NCBI RefSeq assembly: GCF_013341275.1
Contig: NZ_CP054476.1
Coordinates: forward strand, 1,005,501-1,069,500
Source of the DNA: Methyloligella sp. GL2
Lineage (GTDB): Bacteria > Pseudomonadota > Alphaproteobacteria > Rhizobiales > Methyloligellaceae
DNA length: 64,000 nt
Direction of reading: 5' to 3'
Position 1 is the stretch's first letter. Each line of letters begins with the position of its first letter. The position numbers and the translations under genes were made by a program. The notes beneath the pieces were generated by a model. It made no database searches and was not told where the DNA came from. It saw only the letters and a list, made by a program, of their open reading frames with translations. This document shows, piece after piece, positions 8,344-17,779 of the stretch.

Positions 8344-8574
8344 CTAAGCGCCGCGCAGGATCGCCTTGCTTTCGGCGACCATGGCTTTTAGGCAGCCGAT
8401 GGCATTGTCGAGATGGGCCATGGCCATATCGGGATCGGCCGCTTCGAGATCGAGTGCGGTGCGGGCCCGGGCGACATGATCCGCCGCGTCGTTGCAAAGA
8501 CCCGAAAGGCTGAGCACCGGCTTTTCGGAAGTTGCTTCGGCGTAAATTGCGGTGGCTTGATTCTGGCGTGACAT
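8344..8574 (-). CDS. Small soluble hypothetical protein
   Basis: 76 residues from ATG 8574, which has AAAGGGG 6 nt upstream (an upstream GTG at 8589 overlaps that site and is less likely). Largely helical and acidic, with LSGLCNDAADHVARARTAL and DPDMAMAHLDNAIGCL. No signal peptide or membrane helix. It faces ymdB convergently. No family recognised. Confidence 0.6.
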   Translation of the reverse strand: MSRQNQATAIYAEATSEKPVLSLSGLCNDAADHVARARTALDLEAADPDMAMAHLDNAIGCLKAMVAESKAILRGA

Positions 8575-8762
8575 AGCCGCCCCTTTCACTGAACAGACAC
8601 GAACGGGTTCCCGGGCGGCTCTCGCTGCCCCGAATCCGCCGATTGTCGAAGGATTAAGGTTAAGGCGGGGCTAACGGCGTATAACTCGCATCATCCATAT
8701 CTCGCTGATCATCCAGCTATGAATGCGGTGAATGCAGTCTATTGTGAAATGGGAGGTGAGAG

Positions 8763-9089
8763 ATGGCCTACCGCGATGGACTTGAAGTCGTGTCCCAATG
8801 GGCGGCGATCCTCACAGCAGCTGTCGCTGTGTGGGCCTATGCTGTCTACCGATGCGAGCGTTATAGGAAACGCAAGAAGCTTGAAACGTACCTAAAGCGT
8901 GAAAAAGCGGTAGGAAAGGACAAGGGGCAACGGAGTATTCTGCACCTTGTGGCACGTCTTCGCATGTCGGAAGCGGACGTGATGAATGCTGCATTCCGCA
9001 GCAAGCACGTGTCTTGTTTGGTAGCGCCAGATTTTAGCAATAGAGCTGGAATGCTGCTGCTCGAATATGCAGCGGATGATCCGGATTAG
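8763..9089 (+). CDS. Small single-helix membrane hypothetical protein
   Basis: 108 residues with a good ribosome site (GGGAGGTGAG just before ATG 8763). An N-terminal helix (about 13-30, WAAILTAAVAVWAYAVY) is followed by a very basic stretch (RCERYRKRKKLETYLKREK) and a soluble tail with RSILHLVARLRMSEADVMNAAF, which might be a small helix-turn-helix-like fold. Base composition is more AT-rich than its neighbours, hinting at transfer. Function unknown. Confidence 0.6.
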   Translation: MAYRDGLEVVSQWAAILTAAVAVWAYAVYRCERYRKRKKLETYLKREKAVGKDKGQRSILHLVARLRMSEADVMNAAFRSKHVSCLVAPDFSNRAGMLLLEYAADDPD

Positions 9090-9187
9090 AATCCTAACGC
9101 GAAACCGCGCGGCTGGATTTTATGGCGCCCGGCGCCTATAAGTCGGCCGATTCCAAAACATTTCATCGATCGTTAGGACGGAAGCGA

Positions 9188-9934
9188 ATGGCCGGCCATT
9201 CAAAATTCAAGAACATCCAGTACCGCAAGGGCGCGCAGGACAAGAAGCGCTCCAAGCTGTTCTCCAAGCTCTCGCGCGAGATCACTGCGGCGGCGAAGAT
9301 AGGGCTGCCGGATCCTGCGATGAACGCGCGGCTGCGCGGCGCCATCCAGGCCGCCCGCGCCCAGAACATGCCGAAAGACAATATCGACCGGGCGATCAAG
9401 AAGAGCCAGGAAGACGACGGCACCAATTACGAAGAGATGCGCTATGAGGGGTTCGGCGTCGGCGGCGTCGGCGTGATCGTCGAGGCGCTGACCGACAACC
9501 GCAATCGCACCGCCTCCGATGTGCGCTCCATCTTCACCAAGCATGGCGGCAATCTGGGGGAGACCGGCTCGGTTTCCTTCATGTTCGACCGGGTCGGCTC
9601 GATCGAATATCCGCCGGAAGCCGGCAGTGCCGATGCGGTGCTGGAAGCGGCGATCGAGGCGGGCGCGGACGATGTGGAGTCGTCGGAAGACGGCCATGTC
9701 ATCTATTGCGCGGCGGAGTCCCTGCATGAGGTTTCCGGCGCGCTGGAGACGGCGCTTGGCGAGCCGCAGAGCGCTTCGCTGGTGTGGCGGCCGCAGAACA
9801 ATATCGAGCTGGAAGACAATGCTGGCGAGACGTTGTTGAAGATGCTGGAGGCGCTGGAAGATTCCGACGACGTGCAGCAGGTCTTCGCCAATTTCGAGGT
9901 CTCCGACGCGGTGTTGGAGCGTATGGGGGCGTAA
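9188..9934 (+). CDS. yebC: YebC/PmpR family regulator
   Basis: 248 residues from ATG 9188 ([21 protein letters not shown]), the canonical YebC start; the frame is open further upstream without family similarity. The three-domain pattern is complete ([30 protein letters not shown]). Family proteins bind DNA as transcriptional regulators and recent work links them to translation of proline stretches. It precedes the ruv operon, a frequent bacterial arrangement. Confidence 0.95.
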   Translation: MAGHSKFKNIQYRKGAQDKKRSKLFSKLSREITAAAKIGLPDPAMNARLRGAIQAARAQNMPKDNIDRAIKKSQEDDGTNYEEMRYEGFGVGGVGVIVEALTDNRNRTASDVRSIFTKHGGNLGETGSVSFMFDRVGSIEYPPEAGSADAVLEAAIEAGADDVESSEDGHVIYCAAESLHEVSGALETALGEPQSASLVWRPQNNIELEDNAGETLLKMLEALEDSDDVQQVFANFEVSDAVLERMGA

Positions 9935-10023
9935 CGCCTTCCGCTCTTTGCGCCTGATGCACGCAACGCTAAGCGTCCACGCGATTCCGCTATACTGGGC
10001 TCAAGCGATTCGCGAGGGACGCA

Positions 10024-10548
10024 ATGGCGGTTATCCGCATTATCGGCATCGATCCGGGGCTTCGGCATACCGGCTGGGGGATCATCGAAAGCGATGGGCC
10101 CCGGCTCAGCTATGTCGCCAGCGGCACGGTCTCTTCGGAGGCTAGGGACGATCTGTCGGTGCGGCTCTGCCAGCTCTTCGACGGTTTGAACGCCACGTTG
10201 CGCGAATGGACGCCGCATGAGGCGGCGGCGGAAGAGACCTTCGTCAACAAGGATGCGCGGGCGACGCTGAAGCTCGGCCAGGCGCGCGGTATCGCGCTTC
10301 TGGTGCCGGCGCTGACCGGGATCGTGGTGGCCGAATACGCCCCCAATCTGGTGAAGAAGAGCGTGGTCGGCAACGGCCATGGCGGCAAGGAACAGGTGCG
10401 AGCGATGATCCGGCATCTGCTGCCGAAAGCCTCGCCCGATAGCGAGCATGCCACGGACGCGCTGGCCATCGCCATCACCCATGCCCATCACCGCACCGCG
10501 GTCACCGCGCGACTGACGCGGGGCGAGCTGCAAGGAGCGCTTCGATGA
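10024..10548 (+). CDS. ruvC: Holliday junction endonuclease RuvC
   Basis: 174 residues. RNase H-fold catalytic acids are visible: Asp10 in [14 protein letters not shown], Glu70 in AAAEETF, and the C-terminal [12 protein letters not shown]. RuvC resolves Holliday junctions handed over by RuvAB. Its stop overlaps the ruvA start (ATGA at 10545-10548), so ruvC, ruvA, ruvB and ybgC form a translationally coupled chain. Confidence 0.97.
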   Translation: MAVIRIIGIDPGLRHTGWGIIESDGPRLSYVASGTVSSEARDDLSVRLCQLFDGLNATLREWTPHEAAAEETFVNKDARATLKLGQARGIALLVPALTGIVVAEYAPNLVKKSVVGNGHGGKEQVRAMIRHLLPKASPDSEHATDALAIAITHAHHRTAVTARLTRGELQGALR

Positions 10549-11165
10549 TCGGCAAGCTGACGGGTAAGGTGGACGCGGTGGGCGTTTCCACGGTGATCGT
10601 CGATGTGAACGGCGTGGGCTATGAGGTGACCTGCTCGTCGCGGACGCTGTCGCAGCTTCCCTCGACCGGTGAGGTGGTGAGCCTTGCCATCGACACCCAT
10701 GTGCGGGAGGACGCGATCCGGCTTTACGGTTTCGCCACCGAGCATGAGCGGGCCTGGTTCCGGGCTCTGCAATCGGTGCAAGGGGTCGGCGCCAAGGTGG
10801 CTATCGCCATCCTCGGCGTGCTCACCGCAGACCAGCTCGCCAATGCCATCTCGCTGCAGGATAAGGCACAAGTGGGCCGCGCGCCCGGCGTCGGGCCGAA
10901 AGTCGCCGGCCGCATCGTGGCAGAGCTGAAGGACAAGATGCCGACGCTGTCGCCGGCCTTTGCGCCCGAAGGCGGCGCTGGCGGGGCTGAGCCGATCGAG
11001 CTGCCGCAAGGCCGGCCGGTTCAGGAGGCGGTTTCGGCGCTCACCAATCTCGGCTATGACCACACTCAGGCGGCGGCTGCGATCTCGGCTGCCGCGGCGA
11101 AAGCCGGCGAGACGCCGAAGACGGAGGAGCTGATCCGTCTCGGGCTTAAGGAGCTTGCGCAATGA
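10545..11165 (+). CDS. ruvA: Holliday junction DNA helicase subunit RuvA
   Basis: 206 residues with the N-terminal OB domain ([18 protein letters not shown]), two helix-hairpin-helix motifs ([26 protein letters not shown]) and the flexible-linked C-terminal domain III ([10 protein letters not shown]) that contacts RuvB. RuvA tetramers grip the four-way junction. Four-base overlaps with ruvC upstream and ruvB downstream. Confidence 0.97.
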   Translation: MIGKLTGKVDAVGVSTVIVDVNGVGYEVTCSSRTLSQLPSTGEVVSLAIDTHVREDAIRLYGFATEHERAWFRALQSVQGVGAKVAIAILGVLTADQLANAISLQDKAQVGRAPGVGPKVAGRIVAELKDKMPTLSPAFAPEGGAGGAEPIELPQGRPVQEAVSALTNLGYDHTQAAAAISAAAAKAGETPKTEELIRLGLKELAQ

Positions 11166-12205
11166 GCGACCGCATGCTGGCGGCCGCCAAGCGGCCGGAA
11201 GACGAGGAGGCGGAGCCGACGCTCCGCCCGCAAACGCTCGGCGACTTCATCGGCCAGGCCAAGGCTTGCGCCAATCTCAAAATCTTCATCGAGGCGGCGA
11301 AGACCCGGGGCGAGGCGCTGGACCATGTGCTGTTCGCAGGGCCTCCCGGCCTCGGCAAGACGACGCTGGCCCAGATCGTCGCCAAGGAGCTGCAGGTGAA
11401 TTTCCGCGCCACCTCCGGCCCGGTGATCGCCAAGGCTGGCGATTTGGCGGCGCTGCTGACCAATCTGGAAGAGGGCGACGTCCTCTTCATCGACGAGATC
11501 CATCGCCTGAGCCCGGCGGTCGAGGAGGTGCTCTATCCGGCGATGGAGGATTTTCAGCTCGATCTGATCATCGGCGAGGGGCCGGCGGCGCGTTCGGTGC
11601 GCATCGACCTTGCCCGCTTCACGCTGGTCGGGGCGACGACGCGGACCGGGCTGCTAACCACGCCGCTTCGCGACCGGTTCGGCATTCCGATCCGGCTTGA
11701 GTTCTATACCGCCGCCGAGCTGGAGGAGATCGTGCGCCGGGGTGCGCGGCTGCTCGGCCTGCCGCTCACCGCCGAAGGCGCGCAGGAAATCGCCAAGCGG
11801 GCGCGGGGCACGCCGCGTGTCGCGGGGCGCCTGCTCCGCCGGGTGCGGGATTTCGCGGCCGTGGAGGGCGCAACCACCGTCGATGCGGGGCTGGCCGACA
11901 AGGCGCTGTTGCAGCTCGACGTGGACTCCAGAGGGCTGGATGCGCTGGACCATCGTTATTTGCGCTGCATCGCGGTGAATTACGGCGGCGGGCCGGTGGG
12001 GATCGAGACCATCTCCGCGGCGCTGTCGGAGCCGCGCGATGCGCTGGAGGAGATCGTGGAGCCGTATCTCCTGCAGCAGGGTTTCATCAGCCGCACCCCG
12101 CGCGGGCGGCTTCTCACGGCGCATGCCTTCGCCCATTTGGGGCTCACCGTGCCGGACGCGGCGGCAGGGCAATTTGCGTTTTTCGACCAGGGTGAGGATC
12201 AGTGA
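11162..12205 (+). CDS. ruvB: Holliday junction branch-migration ATPase RuvB
   Basis: 347 residues. AAA+ motifs: Walker A GPPGLGKT at 60-67, Walker B with FIDEIHRLS, sensor I ATTR, and the RuvB-type winged helix at the C-terminus ([17 protein letters not shown]). The hexamer drives branch migration on RuvA-bound junctions. Overlaps ruvA by ATGA and ybgC by GTGA. Confidence 0.98.
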   Translation: MSDRMLAAAKRPEDEEAEPTLRPQTLGDFIGQAKACANLKIFIEAAKTRGEALDHVLFAGPPGLGKTTLAQIVAKELQVNFRATSGPVIAKAGDLAALLTNLEEGDVLFIDEIHRLSPAVEEVLYPAMEDFQLDLIIGEGPAARSVRIDLARFTLVGATTRTGLLTTPLRDRFGIPIRLEFYTAAELEEIVRRGARLLGLPLTAEGAQEIAKRARGTPRVAGRLLRRVRDFAAVEGATTVDAGLADKALLQLDVDSRGLDALDHRYLRCIAVNYGGGPVGIETISAALSEPRDALEEIVEPYLLQQGFISRTPRGRLLTAHAFAHLGLTVPDAAAGQFAFFDQGEDQ

Positions 12206-12666
12206 CTGACAATTGGCCGGATCTTGCCGGACGTATCGAAGGGGACCGGCATATCCTCCCCGTGCGCGTCTATTTCGAAGACACCGATTTCGCCGGGATC
12301 GTCTATCACGCCAATTATCTGAAGTTCATCGAGCGCGGGCGGACCGATTTCATCCGGCTGCTCGGCATCCATCATCAGGAGCTGGCCAATCCGCAAGAAG
12401 GCGAGCCTTCCGTCTTCGTGGTGCGGCGGATCGAGATCGACTACTTGCGCCCGGCCAAGCTCGACGATGTGCTGGAAGTTGTCACCACCTGCGAGGAGAT
12501 CGGCGGGGCCAGTCTCACCCTGGCGCAAGAGGTGATGCGCGGCGAGACGGTGGTCGCGCGGGCCAAGGTCATCGTGGTGCTGATCTCGCCTTCGGGCAAA
12601 CCGCAGCGGATCGGCAAGCTGATCCGCGAGGCGCTGGGCCGGTTCAGCGGGGCGATCGAGGTCTGA
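12202..12666 (+). CDS. ybgC: YbgC-type acyl-CoA thioesterase of the Tol-Pal cluster
   Basis: 154 residues starting at a GTG that overlaps the ruvB stop. The hotdog-fold signature [19 protein letters not shown] (about 24-42, with the Asp29 region and His36) identifies the 4-hydroxybenzoyl-CoA thioesterase/YbgC family. It probably hydrolyses acyl-CoA or acyl carriers in phospholipid metabolism and is regularly the first gene before tolQ, as here. Confidence 0.93.
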   Translation: MTDNWPDLAGRIEGDRHILPVRVYFEDTDFAGIVYHANYLKFIERGRTDFIRLLGIHHQELANPQEGEPSVFVVRRIEIDYLRPAKLDDVLEVVTTCEEIGGASLTLAQEVMRGETVVARAKVIVVLISPSGKPQRIGKLIREALGRFSGAIEV

Positions 12667-12880
12667 TCCGCCTGCCGGGGCCGGCCGACCGACGCCGTTC
12701 TCTGGTAAATCTGCTTCAGTTGCGTCACATTTCTCGCACAGTGTGCATTGTGCTGCGTGCCTAAGTGATTCCCCTGCCCGAACTGGTTTTTGCGGTCCCG
12801 CGTCAACGCGTCGCGCACCCAAAGCCTCGCGTTTTGTGTCAAGCGAGCAGAGCAGGGGGAGGCAATTTCAAGAGGGCCGA

Positions 12881-13564
12881 ATGACTCCGGACGTCAATGT
12901 CGATCTGTCGATCGTAACGCTCTTCTGGAACGCCCATATCATCGTCAAGCTGGTGATGATCGGGCTGGTTCTGGCTTCGGTCTGGAGCTGGGCGATTATC
13001 ATCGAGAAATTCTTCCTGTTCGCCAGGACGCGGCGGGAGACCGACCGGTTCGAGCAGGTGTTCTGGTCGGGCCAGTCGCTGGACGAGCTCTATCAGGCGC
13101 TGAGCCAGCGGCGGAACGTGTCGCTGGCGGCGATGTTCGTCGCGGCGATGCGCGAGTGGAAGCGCAGCCTGGAGCAATCCTCCCGGCCCACCGCCGGGGT
13201 GCAGCTTCGCATCGACAAGGTGATGGACGTCACCATCTCCCGCGAAGTGGAGCGGCTGGAGAGCCGCTTGAGCTTCCTGGCGACGGTCGGCTCCACGGCG
13301 CCCTTTGTCGGCCTGTTCGGCACGGTGTGGGGCATCATGACCGCCTTCCAGTCGATCGCGGCCAGCAAGAACACCAATCTCGCCGTGGTGGCGCCGGGTA
13401 TCGCCGAGGCGCTGTTCGCCACCGCGCTCGGCCTGCTGGCGGCTATCCCTGCGGTGATTTTCTACAATAAGTTCAATACCGATGTGGCGCGGCTCGCGGC
13501 GCGCATGGACGGTTTTGCCGACGAGTTCGCCGCCATTCTTTCGCGCCAGATCGAGAGAGGCTGA
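12881..13564 (+). CDS. tolQ: Tol-Pal system proton channel subunit TolQ
   Basis: 227 residues from ATG 12881 (MTPDVNVDLS), preceded by AGAGGG; the longer open frame upstream is intergenic. Three membrane helices lie near 19-38, 130-150 and 165-190, with the channel motif FVGLFGTVWGIMTAF. TolQ with TolR couples proton flow to TolA motion during outer-membrane constriction. Followed 3 nt later by tolR. Confidence 0.96.
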   Translation: MTPDVNVDLSIVTLFWNAHIIVKLVMIGLVLASVWSWAIIIEKFFLFARTRRETDRFEQVFWSGQSLDELYQALSQRRNVSLAAMFVAAMREWKRSLEQSSRPTAGVQLRIDKVMDVTISREVERLESRLSFLATVGSTAPFVGLFGTVWGIMTAFQSIAASKNTNLAVVAPGIAEALFATALGLLAAIPAVIFYNKFNTDVARLAARMDGFADEFAAILSRQIERG

Positions 13565-13567
13565 GCC

Positions 13568-14017
13568 ATGGGGGCGAGCCTTCAGCCGGCGGAGAGCAAT
13601 GGCAGCCGGGCGCGCCGCCGCCGCGCCAGCCGGCCGATGAGCGAGATCAACGTCACGCCGATGGTGGATGTGATGCTGGTGCTGTTGATCATCTTCATGG
13701 TCACCGCGCCGCTGCTCACCGTCGGGGTGCCGGTCGATCTGCCCAAGGGCGAAGCCAACCAGATGCAGAGCGACGACACGCCGCTCGAGATCAGCGTTAC
13801 CCAGGACGGCAAGATCTTCCTCCAGGAGACCGAGATGTCTCCGGACGAAATTGTGCCAAAACTCAAAGCTATCAGTAACAACAACACTGAAGCGCGCATT
13901 TATGTGCGCGGCGATCAGAACGTCGATTACGGCGCGGTGCTGAAGCTTATGGGCAAGATCAACGGGGCCGGCTTTAGCCGCGTGGCGCTGATCATGTTGC
14001 CCGAAGATGCGCCTTAG
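13568..14017 (+). CDS. tolR: Tol-Pal system subunit TolR
   Basis: 149 residues of the ExbD/TolR family: a short basic cytoplasmic tail, one helix that contains the proton-carrying Asp34 in INVTPMVDVMLVLLI, and a periplasmic domain (LPKGEA...VYVRGDQNVDYG). It forms the pore core within the TolQ ring. Adjacent to tolQ (3 nt) and 28 nt before tolA. Confidence 0.96.
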   Translation: MGASLQPAESNGSRARRRRASRPMSEINVTPMVDVMLVLLIIFMVTAPLLTVGVPVDLPKGEANQMQSDDTPLEISVTQDGKIFLQETEMSPDEIVPKLKAISNNNTEARIYVRGDQNVDYGAVLKLMGKINGAGFSRVALIMLPEDAP

Positions 14018-14045
14018 CGTCTGCAATTAAGAGGTCCGGACACCT

Positions 14046-14990
14046 GTGGGCAGGAGCACCGCCATCTCCGCTGCGTTGCACGCCGCGATTCTGCTCTGGA
14101 TTTTGGTGGTGCTGCCGGGCTCCAGCCCGCTCGATGCGCCGCAGATCCGGGAGATCCCGGTGGAGGTGCTGACGCCTTCCGAGTTGACCGAGATCAAGGC
14201 GGGCAAGCTCGACGAGGAGAGCGATGCGCCGCTCGCCGCGCCGGAACAGGAGAAGCCGGTGGCGGTGAATCAGCCGGCGCCGCCGCAAGAAAGCGCGGCC
14301 CCGCCTCCGCCGCCGGAGCGTGCCGAGCCGGAACCTGTGCCCGAGCCTGAGCCTGTCGAGCAGCCGGCGGACGATGCCGTGCCGCCAATGCCGGAAGAGA
14401 AGGCGGAAGCGCCTGCGCCGGAGCCTGCTCCCGAACCCGAGACGCAGGTCTCCGATCAGCCGCCGCCGACGGCGCCGCTGCGGCGTCCGACGCCGCCGAC
14501 TGAGGCCCAGAACAACACGCCCAGCCCCACGCCTTCACCGAACACTGACAGCGATTTCAGCACCGACCGGCTGGCGGCGCTGCTTAACAAGGTGCCGGAC
14601 GGGGGCGAGCAGGCCTCGCTCGATGCGCCGGCGGAGAATGCGCAGGACAACGTCTACGGCCAGTCCAACGGCGATGGGCTGTATATGTCGGCCAATGAGA
14701 TCGATGCGCTGCGCGCCCGTATTGCGCAATGCTGGAATCCGCCGCCTGGCGGGCTCGGCGCTGGCCAGTTGATCGTCAAGCTGCGCATGAAGCTGAACGA
14801 GGACGGGACCTTGGTGGGCTATCCGACGGTGGAGAACAGCAACCCGTCTCCCTTCTTCCGCGCTGCCGCCGACAGTGCCGTGCGCGCCGTGTATCAGTGT
14901 CAGCCTTATGTGCTGCCGCTGGAAAAATATTCGCTGTGGCGCGACTTGATCCTCAATTTCGACCCAAGCGACATGTATCGCGCCGGATAG
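14046..14990 (+). CDS. tolA: TolA, energy-transducing envelope protein
   Basis: 314 residues from GTG 14046. A single N-terminal helix ([18 protein letters not shown]) anchors it to TolQR. The middle (about 70-170) is a Pro/Glu-rich stretch rather than the long alanine-rich helix of E. coli TolA. The C-terminal TolA domain (from about 210) includes [24 protein letters not shown] and a second Cys in AVYQCQPY, as in TolA domain III. It reaches across the periplasm to TolB-Pal. Confidence 0.9.
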   Translation: MGRSTAISAALHAAILLWILVVLPGSSPLDAPQIREIPVEVLTPSELTEIKAGKLDEESDAPLAAPEQEKPVAVNQPAPPQESAAPPPPPERAEPEPVPEPEPVEQPADDAVPPMPEEKAEAPAPEPAPEPETQVSDQPPPTAPLRRPTPPTEAQNNTPSPTPSPNTDSDFSTDRLAALLNKVPDGGEQASLDAPAENAQDNVYGQSNGDGLYMSANEIDALRARIAQCWNPPPGGLGAGQLIVKLRMKLNEDGTLVGYPTVENSNPSPFFRAAADSAVRAVYQCQPYVLPLEKYSLWRDLILNFDPSDMYRAG

Positions 14991-15070
14991 TCGCTAGCTT
15001 TTCCCAAGATGATTTCATCAAGATGATGCGATTCCTTCAGCCGACGACCAGCAGGCACGATCTGAAGCCG

Positions 15071-16444
15071 ATGCAGACACTCGATCACGTCCCGTCTTGC
15101 CGCAACGGCGCGCGTAGATGCACAAATCCCACGCGCCTGTTGCCGCTTTGCCTTCTTGCCACGTTTGCCGCGGCCGCTGGCCTGCCGGCGCCGGCCCATG
15201 CCCAGCTTGAGCTCAACATCACCCAAGGCACCATCCAGGCGGTGCCGATCGCCATCACCCCGTTCCAGACCGACGGTTCGATGGATCCGGCGGTGGCGCA
15301 GGAGATCACCAATGTGGTGGTCAACGATCTGGCTTCGTCGGGTCTGTTCAAGCCGATCGACCCGGCCGCTTTCATCCAGCGCGATCTCAGCACCGACCAG
15401 GCGCCGCGATTCCAGGACTGGCAGGTGCTTAACGCCCAGGCGCTGGTGGTGGGGCGGGTGGGCGCGCGCGACGGCCGTCTGGAGGCCGAATTCCGCCTGT
15501 GGGACGTCTATGCCGGAAAGCAGCTGGCCGGGGAGCAGTTCTTCACCCGGCCGAAGGATGCCAGGCGAATCGGGCATATCATCGCCGACACAATCTATGA
15601 GCGAATCACCGGCGAGAAGGGCTATTTCGACACCCGCATCGTCTTTATCGACGAGACGGGCCCGAAGGATAAGCGAATCAAGCGCTTAGCCATCATGGAC
15701 CAGGACGGGCACAATGTCCGCCTGCTGAGCTCTGGGCAAAGCCTGGTGGTGACGCCGCGATTCTCTCCCTCGACCCAGGAAATCACCTACATGTCCTATG
15801 AGGAGGGCATGCCGAAGGTGTTTCTCCTGAACATCGAAACCGGGCAGAAGGAGATCGTCGGCAGCTTCCCGGGCATGAGCTTTGCGCCCCGATTCTCTCC
15901 CGATGGGCAGCGAATCATCATGAGTCGCGAGGAAAACGGCGCCGCCAACATCTTCACCATGGATCTGCGCAGCCGACAGATGAGCCGACTCACCAATACG
16001 CCGGCGATCGATACCTCGCCGTCCTACTCCCCCGATGGGCGCCAGATCGTGTTCACATCGGACAGGAACGGGCGCCAGCAGCTTTTCGTGATGAATGCCA
16101 ACGGCTCCAACCAGCATGCGATCAGCGCCGGAAACGGCAGCTATTCAACGCCTGTCTGGTCGCCGCGCGGGGATTTGATCGCCTTCACCAAACAGGCGGG
16201 CGGACACTTCCTGATCGGGGTGATGCGGCCGGACGGGTCGGGCGAGCGGATCCTCACCGAGGGCTACCACAATGAAGGGCCGACCTGGGCGCCGAACGGT
16301 AGAGTCTTGATGTTCTTTAGAGAATCGCCTGGCCCGCAAGGCGGTCCCAGGCTCTATACGGTGGATCTGACGGGCTATAACGAGCGGCCGGTGCGCACGC
16401 CGTCCTTCGGCTCCGATCCGGCCTGGTCGCCGCTGATCAACTGA
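15071..16444 (+). CDS. tolB: Tol-Pal system periplasmic beta-propeller TolB
   Basis: About 457 residues if ATG 15071 is used; ATG 15023/15026 upstream is an alternative and neither has a strong ribosome site. A signal peptide ([23 protein letters not shown] region) leads into the TolB N-terminal domain ([22 protein letters not shown]) and a six-bladed propeller with repeated [22 protein letters not shown] and [10 protein letters not shown] motifs. TolB releases Pal from peptidoglycan under TolA control. Confidence 0.95.
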   Translation: MQTLDHVPSCRNGARRCTNPTRLLPLCLLATFAAAAGLPAPAHAQLELNITQGTIQAVPIAITPFQTDGSMDPAVAQEITNVVVNDLASSGLFKPIDPAAFIQRDLSTDQAPRFQDWQVLNAQALVVGRVGARDGRLEAEFRLWDVYAGKQLAGEQFFTRPKDARRIGHIIADTIYERITGEKGYFDTRIVFIDETGPKDKRIKRLAIMDQDGHNVRLLSSGQSLVVTPRFSPSTQEITYMSYEEGMPKVFLLNIETGQKEIVGSFPGMSFAPRFSPDGQRIIMSREENGAANIFTMDLRSRQMSRLTNTPAIDTSPSYSPDGRQIVFTSDRNGRQQLFVMNANGSNQHAISAGNGSYSTPVWSPRGDLIAFTKQAGGHFLIGVMRPDGSGERILTEGYHNEGPTWAPNGRVLMFFRESPGPQGGPRLYTVDLTGYNERPVRTPSFGSDPAWSPLIN

Positions 16445-16554
16445 GCGTCCAGCAAGGGGCCCGTCCAGGGCTCTCAGAGCGGCGGGGATGCCCCGGCGCA
16501 CTTGGCTGGCAAAAAAACCGCCAATTCTCAAAATAAGACAGCGGTTACCTAGCA

Positions 16555-16562
16555 TTAACCAT
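16555..16562 (+). promoter_or_regulatory. TTAACCAT element, possible CtrA box
   Basis: An exact TTAACCAT preceded by TTACC five bases earlier, in the 298-bp gap between tolB and the small lipoprotein gene. This octamer is the core of the CtrA consensus in alphaproteobacteria, and tol/pal genes are cell-cycle regulated in several. A second copy is at 25045-25052. A short motif like this also occurs by chance. I see nothing else that I can name in 16445-16742. Confidence 0.35.
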
Positions 16563-16742
16563 CTTGGCGCACTGTCCCATATTGGCTAGCATAGCCGCTC
16601 GCGGGGGGCCGAAGTTCAGCGTGGCATTTTCGCACCAACACCCGACAAAACGTTGGGTACGGCTAGTCCGTTCTTGATCTGGAGAGGGCACGCCGGTATT
16701 CCAAAATCTGGCTACTGCCGGTTAACCAAAGGAGAGAAGACC

Positions 16743-16856
16743 ATGCAGGGTATGAAGGCTGTAATCATCGCAGTCACGCTCGCGACCGCCGCTGTCGCAC
16801 TGGGCGGCTGCTTCCATCATCACGAGAAGGCTGTCATCACCGAGCCGCTGAAGTAG
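16743..16856 (+). CDS. 37-residue lipoprotein between tolB and pal
   Basis: Starts at ATG 16743 after an excellent ribosome site (AAAGGAGAG). The sequence is a lipoprotein signal (MKAVIIAVTLATAAVA) with lipobox LGGC, leaving a mature peptide of only about 15 residues, CFHHHEKAVITEPLK. Three consecutive His after the lipidated Cys could bind metal, which is speculation. It is followed by a strong terminator and so is probably its own transcript or the end of the tol operon. Confidence 0.7.
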   Translation: MQGMKAVIIAVTLATAAVALGGCFHHHEKAVITEPLK

Positions 16857-16955
16857 GCTGAAGACAGTTAATCGTGGTCGAGCAAGTTGCTCGCTAACGC
16901 GATCAAAGAAATTTTTCATCTTCGCAGGAATATTCCTGTCTGATGGATCTGGATG

Positions 16956-17009
16956 CCGGGACGCTGCAGGCTTAGGCCGTAGCGTCCCGGGCAGCCAGGT
17001 CTTTTTTTT
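16956..17009 (+). terminator. Rho-independent-like terminator
   Basis: Perfect 10-bp inverted repeat CCGGGACGCT (16956-16965) / AGCGTCCCGG (16981-16990), followed after 11 nt by a run of eight T (17002-17009). It closes the transcript of the small lipoprotein. The T-run is further from the stem than ideal. Confidence 0.6.
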
Positions 17010-17062
17010 ATGCCTCGTTTCTGGCCTGCCCCGCAGTTCTGCCTCACCAGCGCCTTATGGCT

Positions 17063-17097
17063 AGGAAATCGTTAAGGATATAGGTCTAACGATTCCT
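17063..17097. promoter_or_regulatory. Inverted repeat upstream of pal
   Basis: AGGAAATCGTTA (17063-17074) and TAACGATTCCT (17087-17097) are reverse complements apart from one extra A. The spacer AGGATATAGGTC contains a -10-like GATATA. The arrangement suggests an operator overlapping the pal promoter, about 40 bp before the pal start; the regulator is unknown. Confidence 0.45.
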
Positions 17098-17135
17098 AAT
17101 TCAGGGCCGGGGGTTTGTGGGGAGTACATAACACC

Positions 17136-17645
17136 ATGCGCATCAGGGAATTTACGCGGCATGCCGGCGCCATCGTCGGTGTGCTGGTTTTGGCATTCGC
17201 GCTCGGAGCCTGTGCCCGCAACGGCCAGCCGAAAGAGTATGGGCTGAGCGGCGGAAGCTCCGCGCGTCCCGGCACGACTCAGGACTTCGCCCAGAATGTC
17301 GGCGATGTGGTGCATTTCCAGACCGACAGCGTCAACCTCACGCCGGTCGCCCAGGATACGCTACGCAAGCAGGCCCGCTGGCTGAATCAGTATCCGCAAT
17401 ATTCCATCACGCTGCAGGGCCACGCCGATGAGCGGGGAACGCGCGAATACAATATCGCGCTCGGATCCCGCCGCGCCGTCGTGGTGCGCAACTTCCTGAC
17501 CCAGCAAGGCGTGAACTCGGCGCGGATGCGGACCGTCTCCTACGGTAAGGAACGTCCCGTGGCCACTTGCGACAACATCTCGTGCTGGTCGCAGAATCGC
17601 CGCGTGCAGACCATCCTGAACACCAGAGGCATGGTCAGCCGCTAG
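17136..17645 (+). CDS. pal: Peptidoglycan-associated lipoprotein Pal
   Basis: 169 residues from ATG 17136, with GGGGAG upstream. Lipoprotein signal with lipobox LGAC (Cys near 26), a short linker, then an OmpA-type domain with VHFQTDSVNLTP, LQGHADERGTREYN and YGKERP, the standard DAP-binding residues of Pal. It tethers the outer membrane to peptidoglycan and completes the Tol-Pal set encoded just upstream. Confidence 0.97.
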   Translation: MRIREFTRHAGAIVGVLVLAFALGACARNGQPKEYGLSGGSSARPGTTQDFAQNVGDVVHFQTDSVNLTPVAQDTLRKQARWLNQYPQYSITLQGHADERGTREYNIALGSRRAVVVRNFLTQQGVNSARMRTVSYGKERPVATCDNISCWSQNRRVQTILNTRGMVSR

Positions 17646-17779
17646 GCTCGCCGGGAGATGCCGCGATTATCTCGCTCGACGCCGATCGGAGCCCGCCCGT
17701 CTTGCTTTGCCGGGCGGTTTGCCGTCATTAGTCTTCGGTAAGACGCATTTTCGCGAGCGAGAAGGGCTTTGCCCGAGCC

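Noticed and set aside
12839..14026. Minus-strand open frame across tolQ and tolR
   Set aside because: Antisense to two conserved genes; no recognisable domain and no ribosome site.
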